From Candidatus Latescibacterota bacterium (GTDB lineage: Bacteria > Latescibacterota > UBA2968 > UBA8231): a stretch of DNA of 7,852 nt. Of this stretch, positions 1-5,990 are shown in pieces. The notes under the pieces are model-generated. The model had not been told where the DNA came from, ran no database searches, and saw nothing but the letters and a program-made list of their open reading frames with translations. Within the stretch, counting starts at the first letter, position 1; the number at the start of each line of letters is the position of its first letter. A program made the position numbers and the translations under genes. The stretch lies in the NCBI GenBank assembly GCA_003529325.1, contig DPVW01000315.1:1-7852 (forward strand). Reading direction: 5' to 3'.

Positions 1-261
1 CAGAACTACCCGAACCCCTTCAACCCGTCGACAACGATCTCCTTCCAGTTGCCGGTCGCGAGTAAGGTGACGCTGGTGATCTACGATATCCTGGGACAGA
101 AGATCCGAACCCTGGTGGATGATCACCAGGTGGCGGGTGTTCATCGGGTTGTGTGGGACGCACGCAACGACCAGGCCCAAGCGGTGGGAGCGGGTGTCTA
201 CTTCACACGTCTCCATGCGGGGAAATTTCATCGGGTGCAGAAGCTGCTACTGGTGAAGTAG
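1..261 (+). CDS. C-terminal end of a secreted protein with a type IX secretion (Por) sorting domain, 5' truncated
   Basis: The frame is open from base 1 and ends at a TAG at 259-261, giving 86 residues of a protein whose start lies outside the window. It begins QNYPNPFNPSTTISF, the hallmark of the FlgD-like/Por C-terminal domain. This is followed by the expected beta-rich pattern: VTLVIYDILGQKIRTLVD, then a VVWDARND segment (usually W-D/N-G-x-D), then GVYFTRL and a closing hydrophobic strand ending KLLLVK. In this family the domain is the C-terminal signal that sends the passenger across the outer membrane by the type IX system and is removed or anchored at the surface. The passenger's function cannot be told from this piece. 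It is probably unrelated to the downstream genes, since a terminator follows within about 20 bases. Confidence 0.9.
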   Translation, partial: QNYPNPFNPSTTISFQLPVASKVTLVIYDILGQKIRTLVDDHQVAGVHRVVWDARNDQAQAVGAGVYFTRLHAGKFHRVQKLLLVK

Positions 262-282
262 CACCTGTCGAAACAAGCACAC

Positions 283-318
283 GAAGGCCTCCGTCGGCAG
301 TAGCTGGCGGGGGCCTTC
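283..318 (+). terminator. Rho-independent-like hairpin after the T9SS-domain gene
   Basis: GAAGGCCTCCG (283-293) pairs with CGGGGGCCTTC (308-318) over 11 positions, with one T:G wobble, around a 14-base loop. The hairpin starts 21 bases after the stop codon. The tract after the stem (TTCATGACT) is only weakly T-rich, so termination efficiency is uncertain, but position and stem strength fit a terminator. Confidence 0.6.
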
Positions 319-830
319 TTCATGACTATCTCGATGGCTCCGATGTCTGGCGCGTTCTCTTTGCAGGTCAAACTTACCGGTGCACCAGTTATTCCCGGCC
401 ACGACGACCGGTGTCAATTGCGCCCAGCAACTGGCCACCGAGGCAGGAGTTGGCGATGTCCTTGAGAACGATATTGGTGTAGGCCGGGGCCACATCGATG
501 CGCGCAATTTCTCGCTGGCCATCAACTCAGCGGCCAGCTGAACCGAGAGTATGGCGGCGTGAAAGACGCGTCCGTGTACCTGATGGGTGACCATGATTGG
601 AACAAACTGGAGGTTGATACCTACGTGCCGAGGGCCGAACCTTATGAGGTCACCCAGTCGAAGCCTTTGCACCGAATGGTGCGAGTGATGCGGAGGCCGA
701 TCCATTGTTTCCGCTCATACCACGCCTGGCAGATATCGGGACGGATCCTAGCTAGTGCCGTGAACGGATTGATCGACTGGAGTCAACAGTTCTGGCCTTT
801 TGGGGATTGGGAGTCGTTGCGCCCGAAGGA
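319..830. other. Gene-poor stretch, possibly coding debris
   Basis: No intact gene is recognisable between the terminator and PhyH-1. Two plus-strand stretches have a protein-like composition. One frame (about 374-541, ending at TGA 539-541) contains QQLATEAGVGDVLENDIGVG and DARNFSLAINSAAS. A second frame, open across about 483-705, contains REYGGVKDASVYLMGDHDWN and KLEVDTYVPRAEPYEVTQ. The second starts about where the first stops, as in a frameshifted remnant of one gene. No family was recognised, and a minus-strand frame is also open over much of the region (247-705), so strand and coding status stay open. Any promoter for the downstream operon should lie here; no convincing -35/-10 pair was identified. 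Confidence 0.3.
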
Positions 831-836
831 TAGGTG

Positions 837-1649
837 ATGGAACCACTCAGACCACTCCAGGAGCGGACGAAAGCCCTCTCCGCCGACCAGGTTCGACGCT
901 TCTGGCGCCAGGGATACCTGCACGTGCGGGGCCTTCTGGATGGGGATACGATCGCCGAGCTGCGTCAGGAGTTCGACCGCGTTCTGGCAGAGGCGAGGGC
1001 GTCGGGGCAGTTCGGCAACTTCGCCGACAAGTCCATCGCTGACAGCGAGGATCACGAGGTGATCGCCCTGAATCAGATGTGCGAGCGAAGCCTCAGCTAC
1101 CACCGACTTCTCTACGACAACCGTATCGTGGATCGGCTGGAAGACCTGATGGGCTCGAGCATCCAACTGTTCCACGACTTCTTCCTCTACAAACCCCCTG
1201 GCCACGGGGGCGGCGTGTTCTGGCATCAGGACAACCAGGCCTGGCAGAGCCTGCCGCCGAACAACGTAACTTGTTGGCTGGCGTTGGACGACGCCGATGC
1301 CGACAACGGTGCGTTGCACTACATCCCCGCCTCCCACCGCACCACTGCCGGTCTCGAAGTCGACGACGACGGTCGTCTTGTCGGCATCGATCAGTTGTTC
1401 GACGCCGGCGATGCACACGTGGTCGAAGTGCAAACCGGGGACGCCATCTTCCACCACTGCCTTACACTACACCACTCCGAGCCCAACGAGTCGTCGCGCC
1501 CGCGCCGGGCACACAGTATCATCACCATGCAAGTGGGCACGCGGTGCGGCCGCAGACCGCCGCATAACAGCCGCCCGCCGACGGCTGAGAAGGATCACTT
1601 TCCCGTCTGTTTCGGTCACCCCGTCATGCGCTCGGGTAGCGCATCCTGA
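837..1649 (+). CDS. Phytanoyl-CoA dioxygenase (PhyH) family Fe(II)/2-oxoglutarate oxygenase, PhyH-1
   Basis: The 270-residue protein has the PhyH double-stranded beta-helix signature. The N-terminal helix region (residues about 15-35, SADQVRRFWRQGYLHVRGLL) is the usual 'gyl-v-gll' opening. The iron-binding motif HxD is H130-Q-D132 in FWHQDN, the distal iron His is H212 in LTLHHSEPN, and the 2-oxoglutarate-binding Arg is R223, eleven residues later. NGALHYIPASHR (158-168) is the conserved core strand and turn. Members hydroxylate or otherwise oxidise small organic substrates using O2 and 2-oxoglutarate; the substrate here is unknown. ATG 837 is chosen because AAGGA (826-830) sits six bases upstream. 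A GTG at 834 is also in frame but lies only three bases from that site. The C-terminus (DHFPVCFGHPV and beyond) stays in frame and looks complete. It is first in the putative operon, 40 bases ahead of the PLP-enzyme gene. Confidence 0.9.
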   Translation: MEPLRPLQERTKALSADQVRRFWRQGYLHVRGLLDGDTIAELRQEFDRVLAEARASGQFGNFADKSIADSEDHEVIALNQMCERSLSYHRLLYDNRIVDRLEDLMGSSIQLFHDFFLYKPPGHGGGVFWHQDNQAWQSLPPNNVTCWLALDDADADNGALHYIPASHRTTAGLEVDDDGRLVGIDQLFDAGDAHVVEVQTGDAIFHHCLTLHHSEPNESSRPRRAHSIITMQVGTRCGRRPPHNSRPPTAEKDHFPVCFGHPVMRSGSAS

Positions 1650-1673
1650 TCCGCCAACATGTCGTTTCCACTC

Positions 1674-1680
1674 AAAGGAG
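1674..1680 (+). promoter_or_regulatory. Shine-Dalgarno site for the SelA-like gene
   Basis: AAAGGAG lies nine bases before ATG 1690 and fixes that start. This places the hydrophobic N-terminal segment of the PLP enzyme inside the translated protein rather than upstream of it. Confidence 0.7.
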
Positions 1681-1689
1681 TGATCCATC

Positions 1690-2893
1690 ATGCTGACCCG
1701 ACTCCTCCAGTATTTGCCCAGTCTGCCGCTGCTCGGCGGTTGCGCCACCGGCGTTCTCTCGCTACCAGGCGCCGAAGATTCTGCGGACGAGTCTCGCGAC
1801 CACTTCGCCGAGTTAGGCCTGCGTACTTTCATCAATGCCGCCGGCACCTATACAGCGCTGTCAGGATCCCTCATGCGCGACGAGGTGACTTCGGCGATCC
1901 GCTACGTCGCCAGACACTACGTCAAGCTCGACGACATCCAGGACCGCGTCGGCGAGCGCATCGCCGCGAGACTGGGCTGCGAAGCGGCGACGGTTACGGC
2001 GGGGGCGGCGTCCGCTCTGACGCTGGGTACCGCCGGGGTTCTGTGCGGCACCGACCGTGATAAGGTGGAACAGCTGCCCGATCTGACAGGTATGAAACAG
2101 GAGGTAATCCTGCAGAAGGCCCACCACGTGGGTTACGTGCATGCCGTGCGCAACTGCGGTGTGAAGATCGTCTATGTAGAGACGCGGGAAGAACTCGTGG
2201 CCGCGATCGGCCCGCAGACGGCGATGCTGCTGTTCATCAACGCCTCCAACTTCAGTGGCCAGGTCCGGGACGAGGAATTTGTCGACATTGGCAAACGCCA
2301 TGGCATCCCCTGTTTCAACGACTGCGCCGCCGACGTGCCACCCGTGGGAAATCTTTGGAAGTACACACAGATGGGTTTTGATCTGGTGACGTTCTCCGGT
2401 GGCAAGGGTCTGCGTGGACCGCAGAGCGCAGGTTTGCTGTTGGGGCGGAAAGACTTGATCGAGGCGGCGAGACTGCACGCCCCGCCCCGCGGCAACACTG
2501 TCGGCCGCGGCATGAAGGTGAACAAGGAAGAGATCCTCGGAATGCTCGTCGCCCTCGAGCACTTCCTCGATCGAGACCATGAGGCTGATTGGCAGATGTG
2601 GGAGACCCAGGTTCAGCATATCTCCGAATCGGTGCGGTCTGTGCCCGGTGTAGACGGAGATTCACGTGCCCGAGATCGCCAACCACGTACCGTCACTGCG
2701 TATACGCTGGGACCAGGAGCAGGTGAAGATCAAACCTCGGGAGGCGCGACGAGCCCTCACCGATGGGCGTCCGTCGATCGAGACGGCCGGTGGCGGCAGC
2801 GCGATCGGTATCACGACGTGGATGATGAACCCGGGAGAGGAACGGATCGTTGCGCAACGCCTGACACAGATTCTCCAAGGCGCGGCGACGTAA
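1690..2893 (+). pseudogene. SelA/DgaE-like PLP-dependent enzyme (fold type I), frameshifted near the 3' end
   Basis: The product resembles the family annotated as L-seryl-tRNA(Sec) selenium transferase-like or D-glucosaminate-6-phosphate ammonia-lyase-like proteins. INAAGTYTALSGSLM (49-62), the glycine/alanine-rich TVTAGAASALTLGTAGVL (101-118), NDCAADVPP (210-218, with D211 expected to contact the pyridine nitrogen) and FSGGKGLRGPQSAGLLLG (235-252) match the fold. K239 is the expected Schiff-base lysine. After V321 (codon 2650-2652) the frame breaks. The rest (TEIHVPEIANHVPSLRI through GGGSAIGITTWMMNPGEE to ILQGAAT) lies in the +1 frame and ends at 2893. Restoring two bases gives a full 401-residue protein. 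Without repair the original frame runs on to 3012 as unrelated residues. The N-terminus (MLTRLLQYLPSLPLLGGCATG) looks like a lipoprotein signal with C18 after LGG, followed by a linker before the catalytic domain at about residue 38. The frameshift is either true inactivation or a sequence error. The substrate is unknown. Confidence 0.85.
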
Positions 2894-2898
2894 TTTTA

Positions 2899-3012
2899 AT
2901 GAGCGTCGCATCTCCCACGTTTATGGACTTCCAGCCTGAGTGGTCCGGCAAAGGCGCCACCGATGCGGAGTACGAAGGCTCGCGGATTCCTCGAGAGTTT
3001 CTACAGTCGTGA
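2899..3012 (+). CDS. Possible 37-residue small ORF coupled to PhyH-2
   Basis: This short frame starts with ATG 2899 (an alternative in-frame ATG is at 2923) and encodes a mixed, non-arginine-rich peptide including FMDFQPEWSGKGATDAEYEG and SRIPREFLQS. Its TGA at 3010-3012 overlaps the GTG at 3009-3011 that best serves PhyH-2, a GTGA arrangement typical of translational coupling. The other frame over this stretch is arginine-rich and looks like a shadow, which favours this frame as the coding one. No Shine-Dalgarno site precedes either ATG and no family was recognised. It could instead be the remnant of an original N-terminal part of PhyH-2 or of another gene. Confidence 0.35.
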   Translation: MSVASPTFMDFQPEWSGKGATDAEYEGSRIPREFLQS

Positions 3013-4145
3013 GGCCTCTTGATGATCGGCTGCGGCTCCCCTACTCCATCGGCACGGGTATCCCCAGAGGGGGTGACGCGGAGATCGAGGGGTATCTGCA
3101 ATCGCTGCGAGTCCAGGGCTTCTGCGTCGTCGAGCGAGTGATCCCTGAGGACCAGGTCAGCACGGTGCGCGAAAGCGTGCACCGGGGGCGCCGACTGTTG
3201 CAGCAGGACCGCGAGGCGGAGCGGAGCAGACGCCTGGAGCTGGAGCGCCGCAACAATCCCGACGCCCAGATTGGCAGCGGCCCTGTTCGGCCACCGATGG
3301 CGCCCGACGCCGAGTTCTGCGACATCGCGCGGAACGAGATCTTCGCCGAGTACCTCGTGGCGCCGCGTGTGCTGCGAGTGGCCAAGGCCATGCTCGATAC
3401 GCATGTCCGCATCTTGCAGACGGAGGTCAACAAGTCGTCGAAGCCGAAGGGGGAGGCGTTCTCAGAGGAGCAGCTGCGGCGGCGCGGTTGGCATTCCGAT
3501 TGGCCGCATGATCTGACGGCGTACGGGCCGAACAGCGAGGAGCCGTGGAAGCACTGCGGCGCGGTCGCCCAGCCATTCCCAGATGTCTGCATGGCGTTAT
3601 CCACGGTCTGGTACCTCGGTCTGGAGGACGTGACCCCGTTCAATGGCGGCACGTGGGTTGTTCCAGGGTCGCACAAAGACCCGCGCAACCCGCGCGGCCC
3701 CGATGACGGTATCGACGAACGAGCGCCGATCCCGGGCGAGTTCCAAATCGCGGCCCCCGTGGGCTCGGTCTTTATGCAGGACACGCGGATCTGGCACTCG
3801 GGTGCTGCCAACCAGAGCGAGTACGAGCGCACGGCGGTTGTGTGCCGTTACGCCCCGTGGTGGCTGTCGGGTAACGAGTTCGGCAACCTGCACTCGGGTG
3901 GCCACACGCTCAGGACGTACGTGCCGCGCGAGGTGTTCTCGAGGTTCTCCCCGGAGCTGAAGCTTTTGTACCGGCACCTCGCCGAGGGCGAGGAAGACGT
4001 CCTGCAACCCGAGAATCAGCACAAGGCGTCCCGCGCCCGGTTCGTCGACCAGCCGGCACTGCGCGAACCGGGTTGCGTCGGTGACAACAGCCACGTGGTC
4101 GCCGGCGCGATGAGCATGGAGGAGTGGGAGCGTAGCCGCAGATAA
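3009..4145 (+). CDS. Phytanoyl-CoA dioxygenase (PhyH) family oxygenase, PhyH-2
   Basis: The 378-residue protein is a second Fe(II)/2-oxoglutarate oxygenase. Residues 23-50 (DAEIEGYLQSLRVQGFCVVE and what follows) are the standard opening. A charged, arginine/glutamate-rich helical stretch follows at about 58-82. The iron triad is H162 and D164 in WHSDWPHD plus H263 in RIWHSGAANQ, and R274 is eleven residues after H263 as the 2-oxoglutarate contact. NGGTWVVPGSHKDPRNPRGP is the core strand and turn. It is over 100 residues longer than PhyH-1 and shares little beyond the motifs, so it belongs to a different subfamily and probably acts on a different step or substrate. GTG 3009 is preferred: upstream residues in the longer frame (from GTG 2940) are arginine-rich shadow sequence, and 3009 overlaps the stop of the small ORF. 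No strong ribosome site is visible, so coupling may drive its translation. It ends 16 bases before the MBL gene. Confidence 0.88.
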   Translation: MRPLDDRLRLPYSIGTGIPRGGDAEIEGYLQSLRVQGFCVVERVIPEDQVSTVRESVHRGRRLLQQDREAERSRRLELERRNNPDAQIGSGPVRPPMAPDAEFCDIARNEIFAEYLVAPRVLRVAKAMLDTHVRILQTEVNKSSKPKGEAFSEEQLRRRGWHSDWPHDLTAYGPNSEEPWKHCGAVAQPFPDVCMALSTVWYLGLEDVTPFNGGTWVVPGSHKDPRNPRGPDDGIDERAPIPGEFQIAAPVGSVFMQDTRIWHSGAANQSEYERTAVVCRYAPWWLSGNEFGNLHSGGHTLRTYVPREVFSRFSPELKLLYRHLAEGEEDVLQPENQHKASRARFVDQPALREPGCVGDNSHVVAGAMSMEEWERSRR

Positions 4146-4151
4146 ATCGAG

Positions 4152-4157
4152 AGGAGG
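4152..4157 (+). promoter_or_regulatory. Strong Shine-Dalgarno site for the MBL gene
   Basis: AGGAGG lies four bases before ATG 4162 and just after the PhyH-2 stop codon. It shows that the 5' part of the frameshifted MBL gene is the genuine start. Confidence 0.75.
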
Positions 4158-4161
4158 CTCA

Positions 4162-4811
4162 ATGGAGCTCATTTTTCCCGATCTGTATCGACTCACTGAA
4201 GTCGGACCTCAGTCTCGCAGCTACAGCTACCTGGTCGTACGGAAAAGGGCAATCTGCTCCTGCCAGGCTACCTCTCCTCGTTGGCCGACCACTTCGAAGA
4301 GATTGAGAAGCTGGGGGGTGTTGATCTTCAGTTCATCACTCATGGCCACGATCTGAACCCAGCGTTCCATGCGGAAGCGTACGATCGATTTCGCTGCAAG
4401 CTGTGCTACCACAAGGCCGCTGCTGCGGTCGTGCGGAAGAAGACGCAATGTCCCGCGCAGGAATTTGGCCATGACGGCCTACAGCTGGGCGCGGATTTTG
4501 AGGCCATTTACTTCCCCGGTCACACGCCTGGTCACAGCGTCTACCGTTGGCGGCGTAGCGGCACGCGGTTCCTGTTTACGGGCCACGTCATGATTTTCGA
4601 TGGCGGAAGGTGGAAGCTGAACTACAATCCTACAAAGGCCCCCAAGGGCACTCAATTCGATCATCTAGCTGAAGCGGAGCACTTTCTTCCTACTCACGCA
4701 TATGGGACAGAGGAATTCCACACTCTGAATAAACGCACGAGAGCTCTGTTTCTTGAGGCTGTGAAACAAGCCTGGGATGCTCCCAAACCCTCGGACCGAG
4801 ATGTGTTCTAG
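4162..4811 (+). pseudogene. Metallo-beta-lactamase-fold hydrolase with one frameshift and altered metal motifs
   Basis: The first frame gives MELIFPDLYRLTEVGPQSRS and YSYLVVRK. At the A-run 4243-4246 the homology moves to the next frame: GNLLLPGYLSSLADHFEEIE, then KLGGVDLQFITHGHDLNP. Adding one A (CGG AAA AAG GGC) restores a single 216-residue protein, the length of a compact MBL hydrolase. In corrected numbering the metal motif is H61-G-H63-D64 (THGHDLN) rather than canonical HxHxDH, the second motif is FPGHTPGHSVY (H121, H125), and the last ligand is H179 in LPTHAYGT. The usual bridging Asp of 'LFTGD' is H142 here (LFTGHVMIF). Members hydrolyse thioesters, lactones or similar bonds, or do redox chemistry. 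It lies between PhyH-2 and the HAD gene with short gaps, so it belongs to the same operon. Because of both the frameshift and H142, activity is doubtful unless the sequence is in error. Confidence 0.75.
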
Positions 4812-4830
4812 CCAGCCCGCAGGAGAGACT

Positions 4831-5535
4831 ATGGATGATGTCAAAGGGTTGTTTTTTGATGTAGGGGGGACCGTGTTCGATTGGAAAAACACCGCCCGAG
4901 AAGAGATTCAGAAATTGGCTGATGAAAAGGGCCAAGCAATTGACGGTGATGCTTTCGCCGATGACTGGCGAGGAGAAATGTTCAAGGTTCACACACAGGT
5001 ACGTCATGGAAACCTGCCTTGGACAAATGCGGATGCCATGCATCTGCACGCACTCGAAAATCTGACAGGCAGCTATCCGCTGTTGACCACCATTGACCGC
5101 ATGGCTCTTGTGAAATCGACTTGGCACCACCTTAAAGTCTTTGCTGGCGCTGCTGAAGCGATCAACCGTTTGCGTACCAGATATACGGTGGTCGTGCTGA
5201 CGATCTTGAGTTGGGAAAGCATCGTCAGCAGTTCAAAAGCGGCGAAGGTGCAATGGGATGGTATCCTTTCGTGCGAGTTTCTGGGCTACTACAAACCCTC
5301 TTTGCAGGCCTATACAAAGGGGATCCGCCTCCTGGGAATGAAACCGTCAGAAAGCATGATGGTAGCTGCCCACAAAGGCGATCTGGCAGCAGCCCAGGCT
5401 GCCGGCATGCATACGGCTTATGTAAACGTCCCAGAAGAAGACAATGTGGCGGAGGGTTTTGCGCAGCCAAGCGAGACCAATTTTGATATTGAGGCCGTCG
5501 ACTTTGAAGACTTGTGCAGCAAACTACAAGCATGA
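4831..5535 (+). CDS. HAD-superfamily hydrolase, type II haloacid dehalogenase-like
   Basis: The 234-residue intact protein carries the four HAD motifs. Motif I is FFDVGGTVFDW with nucleophile D10 and T14. Motif II is in VVLTILSWES, with S127 as the likely Ser. Motif III is GYYKPSLQAY with K155. Motif IV is MMVAAHKGDLAAAQAAGMHT with D184. The 'FDVxGTxxDW', 'YKP' and 'AAHxxDLxAAxxxG' wording is that of type II (S)-2-haloacid dehalogenases and their relatives, where D10 attacks the substrate carbon or a phosphorus atom. The cap domain is roughly residues 18-100. Dehalogenase versus phosphatase activity cannot be decided from this. ATG 4831 is preferred over an in-frame ATG at 4777, which lies inside the MBL gene, because AGGAGA (4821-4826) is four bases upstream. 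The gap to the MBL stop is 19 bases. Codon use is more AT-rich than in PhyH-2. Confidence 0.87.
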   Translation: MDDVKGLFFDVGGTVFDWKNTAREEIQKLADEKGQAIDGDAFADDWRGEMFKVHTQVRHGNLPWTNADAMHLHALENLTGSYPLLTTIDRMALVKSTWHHLKVFAGAAEAINRLRTRYTVVVLTILSWESIVSSSKAAKVQWDGILSCEFLGYYKPSLQAYTKGIRLLGMKPSESMMVAAHKGDLAAAQAAGMHTAYVNVPEEDNVAEGFAQPSETNFDIEAVDFEDLCSKLQA

Positions 5536-5557
5536 AATCTGAGTGGAGGCATTGAAG

Positions 5558-5990
5558 ATGGACATCGCGGCACAGCGGAAGAAGGCGGAAGACTTCCTGG
5601 CCCTCCATCGGGCAACAGAGATACTGGCACTCTGCAACACAGCGGATGTCGCCGGCGCACGGATCGTTGTTGAGGCCGGATTCCCGGCCGTCGCGTCGTC
5701 GAGCGCTGGCGTCGAATGGATGCTAGGTTATTCTGACGGTGAGCATCCCGCGTGAAGAAATGCTCGGTGCCGTCCGCCGTATCGCCGCGGTGGTCGATGT
5801 TCCGGTGACTGCTGACATGGAGGCGGGGTATGGCCATGCGCCAGAGACAGTGGCCGAAACCGTGCGGCTAACAATCGAAGCCGGTGCTGTCGGCCTGAAT
5901 ATTGAAGACAGCGATGCACAGGTCACGGGCCACCCATTGCTTGATTTCGACCTTTCGGTCGCGCGCATCCACGCGGCGGCGGAAGCCGTT
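5558..5990 (+). pseudogene. Isocitrate lyase/PEP mutase family enzyme, frameshifted and 3'-truncated
   Basis: ATG 5558 has GGAGG (5545-5549) eight bases upstream. The N-terminal half is clear: AEDFLALHRATEILALCNTA, ARIVVEAGFPAVASSSAGVE, then MLGYSDGEH. The first frame then stops at TGA 5753-5755, and homology continues in the next frame as [32 protein letters not shown] (metal-site type Asp and Glu) and VGLNIEDSD. Inserting two bases at CAT|CCC (5744-5749) restores the frame. The family usually continues to about 270-290 residues, but here homology ends after about 143 residues in [12 protein letters not shown], where the minus-strand PQQ-dehydrogenase remnant takes over. Members make or break C-C or C-P bonds next to a carboxylate (methylisocitrate lyase, oxaloacetate hydrolase, PEP mutase); the subtype cannot be given because the catalytic-loop region is lost. 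Two independent lesions make it a pseudogene. Confidence 0.8.

Noticed and set aside
247..705. Minus-strand 152-residue frame upstream of the operon
   Set aside because: It overlaps the terminator hairpin, is rich in H/R/S/P as expected of a shadow, and shows no recognisable motif.
783..1457. Long minus-strand open frame opposite PhyH-1
   Set aside because: It mirrors a well-supported PhyH gene with complete motifs; high GC leaves antisense frames open by chance.
1861..2619. Long minus-strand open frame opposite the PLP-enzyme gene
   Set aside because: It is antisense to conserved PLP motifs (SGGK, NDCAAD) and its product has no recognisable features.
2940..3008. Earlier GTG start (2940) for PhyH-2
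   Set aside because: The added residues are arginine-rich and are out of frame with the more protein-like small ORF on the same bases; no ribosome site precedes it.
2653..3012. C-terminal extension of the PLP enzyme in its original frame to 3012
   Set aside because: Homology moves to the +1 frame and ends at 2893; residues in the original frame up to about 2890 are arginine/aspartate-rich nonsense. The frame is simply stop-free.
4236..4256. Programmed -1 frameshift in the MBL gene
   Set aside because: The in-frame codons CGG AAA AGG do not form an X_XXY_YYZ slippery heptamer, no downstream stem was noticed, and this family is not known for recoding. An indel is the simpler explanation.
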